A stretch of 16,919 nucleotides of DNA from Chitinophaga pinensis (lineage in GTDB: Bacteria > Bacteroidota > Bacteroidia > Flavobacteriales_D > Crocinitomicaceae), in assembly GCA_945897765.1 (NCBI GenBank), contig CAMDGP010000020.1, forward strand, positions 1 to 16,919, written 5' to 3'. The first letter of the stretch is position 1, and the number at the start of each line of letters is the position of its first letter. A program made the position numbers and the translations under genes. Positions 1 to 7,666 of this stretch are shown piece after piece. Below the pieces are notes generated by a model. It was not told the DNA's origin. It saw only the letters and a list, made by a program, of their open reading frames with translations, and did not search any database.

Positions 1-528
1 CCATACAATGGATTAATTTATACTTCTTTTCAAGAACGCGCCACGAAAATATCACATGTAAATACGGGAAAAATAGCCTTAAAGTCTGGGGACAAACTTC
101 TTGGGAAAATATGTAGCACTATCGCTGGTGAAGAAGCTATGCACGAAAAAGCATATAAGTTTTTTATGAGCAAAGTGTTTGAATCCGATCCAAACGGTGG
201 ACTTGCGGCATTTGTTAAAATGATGAAAAAGAAAATAGTTATGCCAGCATCTTTAATGGATTTTGGTACCGACAAAAAGCAATATGTAAATTATGCATCA
301 ATTACACAAAAAATTGGTGTTTATACTAGTCATGACTATGCGAACATCATTGATCACTTGGTGAAATTCTGGGGAATAGATAAGCTGAAAGGACTAAGTA
401 GCGAAGGAAATAAAGCACAAGATTTCTTATCCTCGTTATCAGAGCGCTATTTCAAATTAGCTGAACGACTTCAAGAAACGACGGAAGTACAATTGATTTG
501 GTTGAATAATGTAAAATACTCGATTTAA
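1..528 (+). CDS. Acyl-[acyl-carrier-protein] desaturase, C-terminal part (5' end outside window)
   Basis: This is a soluble di-iron desaturase of the plant stearoyl-ACP desaturase family (FA_desaturase_2). It puts a double bond into ACP-bound saturated acyl chains for membrane lipids. The frame is open from base 1, so the gene starts before the window; the first ATG (139) is internal. Visible family motifs are YTSFQERAT (window residues 7-15), with a glutamate ligand at E12, and the second ExxH iron motif at E45-A-M-H48. The 33-residue spacing from E12 to E45 equals that between E196 and E229 of the castor enzyme as I remember it. Further on, MPASLMDFG, GVYTSHDYANI and GLSSEGNKAQDFL match the conserved C-terminal half. 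The protein ends normally at TAA 526-528. Identification is firm; substrate chain length and double-bond position cannot be read from this fragment. Confidence 0.93.
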   Translation, partial: PYNGLIYTSFQERATKISHVNTGKIALKSGDKLLGKICSTIAGEEAMHEKAYKFFMSKVFESDPNGGLAAFVKMMKKKIVMPASLMDFGTDKKQYVNYASITQKIGVYTSHDYANIIDHLVKFWGIDKLKGLSSEGNKAQDFLSSLSERYFKLAERLQETTEVQLIWLNNVKYSI

Positions 529-828
529 CCGAAAAAAGTCAAATTTAGTTCAAGTCATTTATTTGATACGCTACAAATCTGTTTTAATTAAATGCTTATT
601 TCGATAAAAATCAAAAGAGTTTATAATCGTGGATTTTACCCAGAAAGAATTTTAATGAAATAGCTACAATAATAATTGACGACATTTGAAACTATACAGC
701 TTCATTTGTTGGTCATTAAATCTGATTAATCCATATTATTTCGCTTATAATATTTTAACGATTATTAGTTTAAAATTTCTTTCGATGAATTCCTTTTATT
801 ATAAATTTGAATTCCCAAAAATTAGACA
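529..828. other. Intergenic region between desaturase and AIM24-family genes
   Basis: This is a 300-base AT-rich stretch with no convincing coding frame on either strand and no clear hairpin terminator after the desaturase stop. The only recognisable element is a promoter-like sequence near its right end (802-809), described separately. Confidence 0.6.
802..809 (+). promoter_or_regulatory. Candidate Bacteroidota -7 promoter element for the AIM24-family gene
   Basis: TAAATTTG is a perfect match to the Bacteroidota -7 consensus TAnnTTTG and ends 19 bases before the ATG at 829. Transcription would start near 814, giving a leader of about 15 bases. A -33 element is poor: only TTCG at 781-784, 17 bases upstream. 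Confidence 0.45.
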
Positions 829-1620
829 ATGAGAACGAACCACGAAATAGACTATTTCATCCATGGTGAAGAAATGCAAATGGTTGAAATTGAATTAGAT
901 CCAAACGAAACTGCTATTGCTGAAGCCGGTGCTTTTATGTACATGGACGATGGTATCCAAATGGAAACAATTTTTGGTGATGGTTCACAGCAACAGCAGG
1001 GATTTATGAGTAAAATCTGGAGCGCTGGAAAACGCTTACTTACTGGTGAAAGCTTATTCATGACTGCATTTACGCATACCGGAATTGGAAAAGCAAGAGT
1101 TGCGTTTGCATCTCCTTATCCAGGAAAAATTATTGCTATCGATTTACTTCAATATGGCGGAAAGTTAATTTGTCAAAAAGATTCTTTTTTATGTGCTGCG
1201 AAAGGCGTAGCTGTAGGAATTGAATTTCAACGTAAATTAGGAACTGGACTTTTTGGTGGTGAAGGTTTTATCATGCAAAAATTAGAAGGTGATGGAATGG
1301 CTTTTTGTCATGCTGGTGGGCATATTATGAAAAGAGTTTTGAAACCAGGCGAAGTTTTAAGAGTTGACACAGGTTGTATTGTGGCTTATACGCAAGAAAT
1401 AGATTACGATATTCAATTTGTTGGAGGTATAAAAAATACACTTTTCGGAGGAGAAGGAGTTTTCTTCGCAACTTTAAAAGGACCTGGAGAAGTTTGGTTA
1501 CAGACATTACCAATTTCTCGTTTAGCATCTAGAATCTTACAATATGGAACAGGACCACGCAAAGAGGAAGGAAGTATTCTTGGTGGACTTGGGAATTTAT
1601 TGGACGGAGACGGAAGGTAA
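829..1620 (+). CDS. AIM24 / TIGR00266 family protein
   Basis: This 263-residue protein belongs to the AIM24/TIGR00266 family, which is widespread in bacteria and related to yeast mitochondrial AIM24; its biochemical role is not established. It is rich in glycine and beta-strand-like segments, as expected for the family's double-stranded beta-helix fold. Diagnostic stretches are EAGAFMYMDDGI (about 32-43), LTGESLFMTAFTH (about 71-83), GLFGGEGFIMQKLEGDG (about 140-156) and NTLFGGEGVFFATLKGPG (about 203-220), an internal duplication around LFGGEG. There is no signal peptide or membrane segment, so it is probably cytoplasmic. The ATG lies just after a good -7 promoter element, which supports this start. 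It looks monocistronic. A heptad repeat array begins 4 bases after the stop. Confidence 0.88.
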   Translation: MRTNHEIDYFIHGEEMQMVEIELDPNETAIAEAGAFMYMDDGIQMETIFGDGSQQQQGFMSKIWSAGKRLLTGESLFMTAFTHTGIGKARVAFASPYPGKIIAIDLLQYGGKLICQKDSFLCAAKGVAVGIEFQRKLGTGLFGGEGFIMQKLEGDGMAFCHAGGHIMKRVLKPGEVLRVDTGCIVAYTQEIDYDIQFVGGIKNTLFGGEGVFFATLKGPGEVWLQTLPISRLASRILQYGTGPRKEEGSILGGLGNLLDGDGR

Positions 1621-1624
1621 CTTT

Positions 1625-1659
1625 TTAATTATTAATGTTTGATTTTTAATTTTTAATTA
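1625..1659 (+). repeat. Five phased 7-bp units after the AIM24-family gene
   Basis: Directly after the stop at 1620 the sequence splits into five heptads: ttaatta, ttaatgt, ttgattt, ttaattt, ttaatta. They share the frame TT(A/G)AT(T/G)(A/T). This is the most AT-rich member of a heptad-repeat family found at several gene ends here; low complexity alone could explain part of it. Confidence 0.5.
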
Positions 1660-1749
1660 AAATCGTGGTTCGAAGAAATGAATTGTAAAATCTCTTTCGA
1701 AGGGAGATATGAATTTTTAAATCCAGATTACTAACAGTTTAAGTAGTAA

Positions 1750-1805
1750 AACAACTCTCAACTCTTAACTCTTCACTTTTAACTCTTCACTTTCAACTTT
1801 TAATT
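1750..1805 (-). repeat. Eight phased 7-bp units spanning the 3' end of the CvfB-like gene
   Basis: Read on the minus strand from 1805 down, the heptads are aattaaa, agttgaa, agtgaag, agttaaa, agtgaag, agttaag, agttgag, agttgtt: eight consecutive units in one 7-bp phase, consensus AGT(T/G)(A/G)A(A/G). The stop codon of the CvfB-like gene (1793-1795) lies inside the second unit. Seven is not a multiple of three, so this is not a coding repeat. Confidence 0.8.
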
Positions 1806-2620
1806 CGGATTCCCTTTTCTTCAATCGTTATTTTTTGTTGCTTGTATAATTTTCCAACAGCTTGTTTGAAGAGTTTCTTACTCATTCCTAATTGTTCGCG
1901 AATGTCGTCTGGGCCTGAGTGATCATTTAATGGTAAATAACCATCGTTGGCTTGCAATTCTTCTAATAAAAAAGAACTTGCTTGGTCAAATTTCTCGAAC
2001 GTTAATGGTTCAAATTGAATATCGAGTTTGCCATCTTCTCGAACCAAACGCACATAGGCTTTCGCAAAGGAACCTCTTGGTAATACTTTTGAAATATTGT
2101 TTCTGAAAATCAGCCCATCGTAGCGATTGTTCACGATAACGCTTATCCCAAGTGCATTTTCCTCACAAATCATAATATCAACTTCTTGACCGTTCAAATC
2201 CTCAGCGCAAGGTTCTAGGAGTTTTTTAACGCGCATTGTTCCGTACAAACGATCCGTTGCATTGTCATATTGAAGTGAAAAAAGATACTTTTCTTCTTGC
2301 TCTAATCTGTGTAATTGCTCGCTAAAAGGAACCAATAAATCTTTGTCCAAACCCCAATCAACAAAAGCACCATACGGATTGACGTGAATCACAGTCAAAT
2401 AGCGAAAATCACCTAAGTACAAAAGAGGAATTTCCGTTGATGATACAATTCTATTTTCTGAATCTTTGAAAACAAAAACGTCTACTTCATCATCAAGTTC
2501 AAAATGCTCTTCCACATATTTATTAGGCAACAATACCTCATTACCATCTGTATCTTCCAAAAATGCTCCAGGAGGAGTAAATCGATTGATTTTTAATTTA
2601 TTTACTACACCTAATTGCAT
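1793..2620 (-). CDS. CvfB-like S1-domain RNA-binding protein
   Basis: This 275-residue protein matches the CvfB family (conserved virulence factor B; YitL-like): several S1-type OB folds followed by a winged helix. The first OB segment is about residues 5-60 (LKINRFTPPGAFLEDTDGNEV). A second at about 68-130 carries LTVIHVNPYGAFVDWGLDKDLLVPFSEQ, a typical S1 signature. A third is at about 140-210 (VNNRYDGLIFRNN). The C-terminal winged helix is at about 220-272 (DDIREQLGMSKKLFKQAVGKLYKQQKI). The family binds RNA and in Staphylococcus aureus influences virulence gene expression; the role in this organism is unknown. The start ATG shares one base with the stop of the upstream gene (TAATG), implying translational coupling. 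The last codons (…KS, stop) fall in a heptad repeat array. Confidence 0.87.
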   Translation of the reverse strand: MQLGVVNKLKINRFTPPGAFLEDTDGNEVLLPNKYVEEHFELDDEVDVFVFKDSENRIVSSTEIPLLYLGDFRYLTVIHVNPYGAFVDWGLDKDLLVPFSEQLHRLEQEEKYLFSLQYDNATDRLYGTMRVKKLLEPCAEDLNGQEVDIMICEENALGISVIVNNRYDGLIFRNNISKVLPRGSFAKAYVRLVREDGKLDIQFEPLTFEKFDQASSFLLEELQANDGYLPLNDHSGPDDIREQLGMSKKLFKQAVGKLYKQQKITIEEKGIRIKS

Positions 2621-3723
2621 TAATCTATTTTTTTAGTTCTTTTTGATTTGTATTTCCCTGTTGTAACTGACATGTTTTCAGGTTCTCTTCTATCTCTATG
2701 TTTGCGCTTTACTTTTTCAATAACAGGTTCTTCCATCATCGAAGCTGCAAATGCTGCCTCACTTTCTGGAGTGCGAGCAACATGCTTGATATCCTCCGCT
2801 TTGTTAATATCAGTTGGGTCAATCCACTCTTTTTTCAAAGGTACTTTTTCTGGTTTACCTGTTTTATCATTTAAAGCATAAAAGTATTTTTTGTTTTTAT
2901 CTTCTTCTGGATTTACTGCAATAACATCTTCGTTTAGTACCCAAGTCCCTTCAGAATAATTATAAGAATCATAAGACATATCAGGAACATAATAGGAATA
3001 AACTCCTGCTAGACTTGGCGATTCAGGCGACAAATGATCGAAAACAATGCGACCATATTTTTCCTCAAATTTAACTGTCATATTTGATTTGTCGGAATAT
3101 TCAAAAATAACGCGTTTCAAAGTTGATTTTTTTACTTTAAAAACAGGACTTCCAAATTTTAAATTATTGCCTGTGAAAGAAAGTACGTCGATTAATTTGA
3201 AATTACTTCCGGGAGTTCCTCCATCCCAACCTAAGAGTACATATTCCATTTTATTATTGCGCTCAAAAGGAATCATTTTGTAATAAAGCGCACCATACCA
3301 ATTTTTTGAGTCGATAACTCCTTCTGGTTTAGGTTCGTAAGCATCAATATTATCCACTAATTCTGTTGTGATGATTTTATCTTTGTTTTCGTCTTTTCGC
3401 ATCACAAAAGCACAATAGCGATAGGTCAAATCTGTATATTCCAAGTTCCAATTAACAATTCTAATTTTCCCGTCTGGGCTATCTATAATTGCGACTGTTT
3501 TAAGCTGTGTGAATTTATGATTGAAAGCATCTTCGTTTTTCAAAAAAGCTTCCATTGCTTTTCTAAAATTTGCATTCAAGTCATCGATTTCTTCATCCGT
3601 TTTTGCGCTTCGAAGTGCTAATAATTTGACATTTAATTCTGCTTCTTTTTCATTTAAATCTTTTTGAGAAAAGAAAGAGAAACAATTTAAAAATACCAAA
3701 AAAGTGATACCAAATATTTTCAT
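2620..3723 (-). CDS. Secreted or periplasmic protein of unknown function
   Basis: I do not recognise this 367-residue protein as a named family. It begins with a hydrophobic signal peptide (about residues 1-19, MKIFGITFLVFLNCFSFFS, followed by QKD), so it should be exported. A charged, probably helical segment follows (about 22-75). The middle (about 75-260) is rich in aromatics and beta-like segments, with the motifs YRYCAFVMRKD, NWYGALYYKMIPF and EYVLLGWDGGTPGSNFKLIDVL. The C-terminal about 45 residues are strongly basic (KVKRKHRDRR, KYKSKRTKK) and look disordered. It lies 37 bases after rpe and overlaps the CvfB-like start by one base, so it is probably the middle gene of a three-gene transcript. 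Conserved hypothetical secreted proteins of this sort are common in Bacteroidota; no function is proposed. Confidence 0.8.
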   Translation of the reverse strand: MKIFGITFLVFLNCFSFFSQKDLNEKEAELNVKLLALRSAKTDEEIDDLNANFRKAMEAFLKNEDAFNHKFTQLKTVAIIDSPDGKIRIVNWNLEYTDLTYRYCAFVMRKDENKDKIITTELVDNIDAYEPKPEGVIDSKNWYGALYYKMIPFERNNKMEYVLLGWDGGTPGSNFKLIDVLSFTGNNLKFGSPVFKVKKSTLKRVIFEYSDKSNMTVKFEEKYGRIVFDHLSPESPSLAGVYSYYVPDMSYDSYNYSEGTWVLNEDVIAVNPEEDKNKKYFYALNDKTGKPEKVPLKKEWIDPTDINKAEDIKHVARTPESEAAFAASMMEEPVIEKVKRKHRDRREPENMSVTTGKYKSKRTKKID

Positions 3724-3760
3724 AGTCTTACTAACGCAAACGAATGTGTTTTGTTACTGA

Positions 3761-4405
3761 TTACAATTTTTTCAAAGCTGAAATCGCCGCTTGTGGGTCG
3801 GTAGAATTAAAAACAAAACTTCCAGCCACCAATGCTTGGGCGCCTGCTTCCGCCAATAATTTTCCTGTTTCTAAATTTACACCCCCATCAATCTCTATGA
3901 TTGCGTGAGCGTTTTTATCTTTTATCAATTTCGCTAATTTCTCAACCTTCGTAATTGAAGCTTGAATAAATTTTTGTCCACCAAAACCAGGGTTAACAGA
4001 CATAATCAACACTAAATCCAAATCTTGAATTACTTCTTCCAGCAAATGAACAGGTGTGTGCGGGTTCAATGCAACGCCAGCTTTCATGCCTGCTTCTTTA
4101 ATTGCGCCAATCGTTCGGTGTAAATGCGTGCAAGCTTCATAATGAACAGTCAAGATATCAGCACCTGATTTTTTGAAGTCTAAAACGTATTTATCAGGAT
4201 TTTGAATCATCAAATGAACGTCCATTACTTTGTCGGAATGCTTACGAATTGCTTCTAAAACTGGAAATCCAAACGAAATATTTGGAACGAAAACGCCGTC
4301 CATTACATCGATGTGTAACCAATCCGCTTCCGATTGATGCAACATTTCCGTATCGCGTTGAATATTACCAAAATCACACGAAAGAACTGAAGGAGAAATA
4401 ATCAT
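3761..4405 (-). CDS. rpe: Ribulose-phosphate 3-epimerase
   Basis: The enzyme interconverts D-ribulose 5-phosphate and D-xylulose 5-phosphate in the pentose phosphate pathway, in the cytoplasm. The protein (214 residues from this start) is a TIM barrel with all the family signatures: IISPSVLSCDFGN at the N-terminus, HIDVMDGVFVPNISFG with metal ligands His and Asp, VMDVHLMI with the next metal His, ALNPHTP, LIMSVNPGFGGQKFI, and IEIDGGVN with the catalytic Asp. I place the start at the ATG at 4405, not the in-frame ATG at 4435. Homologues begin near MIISPSVL, and a -7 promoter element (4420-4427) lies between the two ATGs. The gene leads a likely transcript with the unknown secreted protein and the CvfB-like protein. 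Confidence 0.96.
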   Translation of the reverse strand: MIISPSVLSCDFGNIQRDTEMLHQSEADWLHIDVMDGVFVPNISFGFPVLEAIRKHSDKVMDVHLMIQNPDKYVLDFKKSGADILTVHYEACTHLHRTIGAIKEAGMKAGVALNPHTPVHLLEEVIQDLDLVLIMSVNPGFGGQKFIQASITKVEKLAKLIKDKNAHAIIEIDGGVNLETGKLLAEAGAQALVAGSFVFNSTDPQAAISALKKL

Positions 4406-4419
4406 TTTGTTTTTTTTTA

Positions 4420-4452
4420 CAAAGTTAATCTTCAATTTTCAATTAGACTCAA
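4420..4452 (-). promoter_or_regulatory. Candidate promoter of rpe
   Basis: On the minus strand TAACTTTG (4427-4420) matches TAnnTTTG exactly. A TTG (4452-4450) lies 22 bases upstream as a possible -33 element, at the long end of usual spacing. Transcription would begin near 4415, leaving a leader of about 10 bases, so the upstream in-frame ATG at 4435 would not be transcribed. Confidence 0.5.
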
Positions 4453-4480
4453 CTGATAAATATAAAGATGTGCTTTATTC

Positions 4481-4501
4481 CGTAACTTTCAACTTTTCAT
4501 T
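4481..4501 (-). repeat. Second, short heptad cluster downstream of the L,D-transpeptidase
   Basis: Three 7-bp units (plus-strand cgtaact, ttcaact, tttcatt) resemble the array at 4535-4576 but are separated from it by 33 non-repeat bases. That spacer contains a short palindrome, AACTGATAGTT on the minus strand. Evidence is modest because only three units are present. Confidence 0.45.
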
Positions 4502-4534
4502 CAATAACTATCAGTTGCCTCGACGAAATTCAGT

Positions 4535-4576
4535 TTTAACTCTTAACTTTTCTCTTTTCACTGTTACCTTTTAATT
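4535..4576 (-). repeat. Six phased 7-bp units spanning the 3' end of the L,D-transpeptidase gene
   Basis: Minus-strand heptads from 4576 down are aattaaa, aggtaac, agtgaaa, agagaaa, agttaag, agttaaa. This is the same consensus and phase pattern as the array at 1750-1805. The array encodes the C-terminal tail of the transpeptidase, and its stop codon (4538-4536) is formed within the last unit. Confidence 0.75.
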
Positions 4577-6128
4577 TTCCCACCAACTCTTTCTCTCGGT
4601 TATACAAATCAAGATAGAAAACCATTCGATCGCGATAGGCAACAACGCTTTGATATTCGATAAAAATCGGAACTGAATTTTTTAGTGGAATCGGATAGTT
4701 GCGTTCTAATTTCATAATGCTATCAAAAACTGCACTTGTTAATGGCTCTTTTCTGCCGATGCTGTCGTATTTTAAAATAGTTTTTGCTAATTCTTGCGGG
4801 TATTGACAGCGCATACACCCGTGAGAATAACTTCTAAATGAATTATTGAACAAACCTCGTGATGGTGTGTCGTGAACATAAACACTATGCGAATTATTGA
4901 ACTCAAATTTCACTAATCCTAAACTGTTCCATTTCCCAGGTTGCTGTACTACTTGAAATGGAAAAGAACTGTATTTTGACCAATTAATTGATGTTGGATC
5001 AACTTCTTTTTCCTTTGCATACAATTTATAATGATGTTTCGCTAAGTAGTTTTTATTTCGTTTTAAATCAGGTAAAATTTCCTTGGATGCAATAGAGTAG
5101 GGGACGCGCCAATATGGAAAACAAGTTATACGATTAATATTTGAAACCAATTCTGGCGTTTGATTCGTGACTTTTCCAATAATTATGCGGTGTTCACTTC
5201 TTAAAGTATCGTCTGAGAAAAAATATAATCTGAACTCAGGTAAATTGATTCGAACGTGTTTGGAAGGTTTTTTTGCTTGACTTCTCAATTTATCGAGTGA
5301 AAGAGAAGCCCTCAAAACTTTATCATACGTACTTTCATTCAAAGCTTTCACAGTATTGAATCCCAATTTTGCATCTGCACCAATTCCATTTTCTAATTGA
5401 AAGGATTTCAAGGTTTCAATAATTAAAGCACTATCAGCTTCCTCAGAAATATATTTTTTTGAAATTAGCACTTTTTTAATTCTTCCAAGCACATCTATTG
5501 AATCTTCCTTTTCGGTTTTCAATGTAAAAGATGTCGTATCAATTGTGTATTTTTTACAATAGTTGTATAAATGTTTAGCTAGAAAACGATAATTGGAATC
5601 AGCAGGACCTTGTTTTAGAAACAATTTAGTGACTGAAATAGTATCTAATTCTTTGATTTTTGAGCGCATTTCCTGATGTGAAATGGGCGAAATTTCTTTT
5701 AACTTTTTTGTGTTAAAATCAAAAAAACCAACGTTTAAGTCTTTTATAATTATTGATAAATTTGCTAACATTAAAACTTCTTTTTCAAGTGGATGTAAGT
5801 TTTCTTTTATTGTTTTAACTCGTTGATTTGGAACTCCATAATAAAGTGATTGGTTCAATTCTTCTTGAAGTTTTAAACCTTTTTTAGAAATTGTTGAATC
5901 GGTTGCAAATACAGGTTTGAACCCTCTTTCTTTATAATACTGAATTAGATTTTTACTTACTTTTTCTGAAATCCCTAGGGCGGAAAGATGGCTGTCTGTT
6001 ACAATTCGCTTGATTTTTTCAGAGACGCTGATTTTCTTGTCTTTTAGGAAGTTTTTTTCAACTTCTGCTTTGTTTTCAGAGCAAGAAAAAAGTAAAAAGA
6101 TAATTAAAAAAAGGTGAATTATTTTCAT
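4536..6128 (-). CDS. L,D-transpeptidase lipoprotein (YcbB/LdtD-like)
   Basis: This 530-residue envelope protein should form 3-3 (L,D) cross-links between peptidoglycan stem peptides or a related transfer. The N-terminus is a lipoprotein signal, MKIIHLFLIIFLLFSCS, with a lipobox cysteine at about residue 16, so it is anchored in a membrane facing the periplasm. A long helical region (about 30-220) precedes a PG_binding_1-like segment (about 215-275, GRIKKVLISKKYI…LKSFQLENGIGADAKLGFNTVKALN). The YkuD catalytic domain is at about 290-480. It holds the active site as H419 followed 15 residues later by S-H-G-C438-M-R, fitting HX14-17[S/T]HGC; the usual Asn after the motif is Arg, which is also seen in YcbB-type enzymes. 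Domain order and size fit the YcbB family. The last residues (SEKRKVKS) come from a heptad repeat. It is divergent from the rhomboid gene, with about 60 bases between starts. Confidence 0.9.
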   Translation of the reverse strand: MKIIHLFLIIFLLFSCSENKAEVEKNFLKDKKISVSEKIKRIVTDSHLSALGISEKVSKNLIQYYKERGFKPVFATDSTISKKGLKLQEELNQSLYYGVPNQRVKTIKENLHPLEKEVLMLANLSIIIKDLNVGFFDFNTKKLKEISPISHQEMRSKIKELDTISVTKLFLKQGPADSNYRFLAKHLYNYCKKYTIDTTSFTLKTEKEDSIDVLGRIKKVLISKKYISEEADSALIIETLKSFQLENGIGADAKLGFNTVKALNESTYDKVLRASLSLDKLRSQAKKPSKHVRINLPEFRLYFFSDDTLRSEHRIIIGKVTNQTPELVSNINRITCFPYWRVPYSIASKEILPDLKRNKNYLAKHHYKLYAKEKEVDPTSINWSKYSSFPFQVVQQPGKWNSLGLVKFEFNNSHSVYVHDTPSRGLFNNSFRSYSHGCMRCQYPQELAKTILKYDSIGRKEPLTSAVFDSIMKLERNYPIPLKNSVPIFIEYQSVVAYRDRMVFYLDLYNREKELVGKLKGNSEKRKVKS

Positions 6129-6189
6129 GATTAGGTATTTGAACGCTAAGTTCTATTAATTTTACTCATGATACAACTAAATTGAAAGA

Positions 6190-6240
6190 ATGAGTCTAGT
6201 TTTAATTATTATTGGGATAACCGTATTGATTTAATTCTCA
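6190..6240 (+). pseudogene. Detached N-terminal membrane segment of the rhomboid gene, ended by an in-frame TAA
   Basis: The ATG at 6190 opens a 14-residue hydrophobic peptide, MSLVLIIIGITVLI, which ends at TAA 6232-6234. Two codons later, in the same frame, comes the GTG at 6241 that begins the rest of the rhomboid protein. Bacteroidota rhomboids of this type normally start with just such a hydrophobic segment. One base change (TAA for TCA or TTA) would fuse the two into one intact protein with no frameshift. This suggests a nonsense mutation, a sequencing error or, less likely, readthrough. Confidence 0.6.
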
Positions 6241-6801
6241 GTGGAAAACAAACCTGACCAAAAGGAAAAGATGCTTTTTATACCAAATCGTATTAAGCAA
6301 AGTGGAGAGTATCATCGATTGATTAGTTCCATTTTTATTCATGCCGACCTCAATCACTTGGCGTTTAATATGCTTTCACTTTACTTTTTGGGGACTCTTT
6401 TTGAACAACAAATGATATCCGTTTATGGAGTTCAATTAGGAAGTGTTAATTTTATTTTACTGTATTTATTGGGTGGGGTTGCGTCAGAAATTTACCCTTT
6501 TATCCGTCATCAAGATGACCCATATTATAGAAGTTTAGGTGCTTCTGGAGCGGTTTCAGGAGTTATTTTTGCTGCTATACTTTGGAACCCAACCATGAAT
6601 TTGTATTTGTTTTTTATTCCAGTTCCAATTCCAGCTTATATCTTTGGACCAATTTACTTGGCATTTGAATATTTTGCGATGAAAAGGGGAACGACCAACA
6701 TTGCTCACGATGCTCATATTGGTGGAGCTCTTTTTGGAATTTTCTTTGTTTTATTGTTGAATCCAAATAAAGGTTTGGAATTTTTTCAAGCGATTTTTTA
6801 G
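6241..6801 (+). CDS. Rhomboid family intramembrane serine protease (5' end interrupted)
   Basis: The 186 residues open from GTG 6241 contain a rhomboid domain. FIHADLNHLAFNMLSLYFLG holds the loop-1/helix-2 HxxxN signature. LGASGAVSG holds the catalytic Ser (S102 counted from the GTG) in GxSG. AHDAHIGGALFG holds the catalytic His (H159). The Ser-His dyad is therefore intact, and at least five hydrophobic segments follow. Rhomboids cleave transmembrane substrates within the inner membrane. The GTG start is doubtful: it would give a protein beginning in a charged segment without the first membrane helix, whereas that helix is encoded just upstream in the same frame (6190-6231), cut off by a TAA. 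The gene may be inactive, or translated from the GTG as a shorter protein. The aminotransferase starts 3 bases after its stop, so the two are probably cotranscribed. Confidence 0.85.
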   Translation: MENKPDQKEKMLFIPNRIKQSGEYHRLISSIFIHADLNHLAFNMLSLYFLGTLFEQQMISVYGVQLGSVNFILLYLLGGVASEIYPFIRHQDDPYYRSLGASGAVSGVIFAAILWNPTMNLYLFFIPVPIPAYIFGPIYLAFEYFAMKRGTTNIAHDAHIGGALFGIFFVLLLNPNKGLEFFQAIF

Positions 6802-6804
6802 ACT

Positions 6805-7665
6805 ATGGCAACACTTTACGTCAATAATAACGGCACAATTCTAACGGCAGATGCGCCTACAATTCATCCCGGAAACAGAGGGTATTTATACGGTGATGGC
6901 GTTTTTGAAAGTATCCGAGTAATGAATGGCAGACCTTTAAACGTTGCTAATCATGTGCGTAGAATGCTTGAAGGAGCAAAAGTTATCAAAATGAGAACTC
7001 CAGCTTTTTTTACAACTTCGTTTTTTGAAGAAAAAATCATTGAGTTGCTTCGCATGTCTAATATCACCGATGGCGGTCGCTGTCGAATGTCATTAGATCG
7101 CGCAACAGGAGGGTCTTATTTACCAGAATCTAATGAATGTACTTTTTATATAGAAGTTTACCCCTACGATGTAAGCCATTTTGAGTTGAATGCAAAAGGT
7201 TTTGAAGTAGATATTTATCAAGATATCAAAATCCAAAAGAATTTTCTATCGAATTATAAAACCAAAGCTGGATTGACTTATGTAATGGCAGCAATTGCTG
7301 CAAAGGAGAAAAATTTAGATGATGTTTTTCTTGCCAATGAAAAAGGAAATATTCTTGAAACATCTTGCTGCAATGTATTCATTGTAAGTAATGGCGTGCT
7401 TTATACTCCAGGATTAGACGAAGGCTGTTTGGCTGGAACGATGCGTATGCAAATTATAAATCTAGCAATAGCAAATGGAATTAAAGTTTATGAATGCACG
7501 ATTTTACCTCAAAATTTACTTGCTGCTGACGAAATATTCGTGACCAATGCCATTCGTGGAATCAACTGGATTGGTGGATATAGAACGAAGCGTTTTTTTA
7601 ACAATATGTCTAGGAAATTAGTTGTTTTATTAAACGATTACTGGGAGAAAGAGCTTGGAATTTAG
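6805..7665 (+). CDS. Class IV (fold type IV) PLP-dependent aminotransferase / aminodeoxychorismate lyase-like
   Basis: This 286-residue enzyme has the fold type IV layout. The N-terminus NNNGTILTADAPTIHPGNRGYLYGDGVFESIRV contains the conserved YGDGVFE(S/T)(I/L)R motif (about 30-38). The PLP-binding lysine is K152 in NYKTKAGLTY, and the conserved glutamate is E185 in ILETSCCNVF. GCLAGTMRMQ and DEIFVTNAIRGI form the phosphate-binding and C-terminal motifs. The family includes branched-chain (IlvE) and D-amino-acid aminotransferases and 4-amino-4-deoxychorismate lyase (PabC). The short length and single-gene context beside a rhomboid do not decide between them; PabC-like activity in folate synthesis is plausible but not shown. 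A heptad array starts immediately after the stop. Confidence 0.88.
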   Translation: MATLYVNNNGTILTADAPTIHPGNRGYLYGDGVFESIRVMNGRPLNVANHVRRMLEGAKVIKMRTPAFFTTSFFEEKIIELLRMSNITDGGRCRMSLDRATGGSYLPESNECTFYIEVYPYDVSHFELNAKGFEVDIYQDIKIQKNFLSNYKTKAGLTYVMAAIAAKEKNLDDVFLANEKGNILETSCCNVFIVSNGVLYTPGLDEGCLAGTMRMQIINLAIANGIKVYECTILPQNLLAADEIFVTNAIRGINWIGGYRTKRFFNNMSRKLVVLLNDYWEKELGI

Positions 7666-7666
7666 G

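Noticed and set aside
1750..1805. Heptad arrays as CRISPR repeats
   Set aside because: The units are 7 bp, contiguous and degenerate, with no spacers and no cas genes in the window.
4406..4435. Upstream in-frame ATG giving rpe ten extra residues
   Set aside because: The extra residues do not fit the family N-terminus, and a -7 promoter element lies between the two ATGs, so the upstream ATG would not be transcribed.
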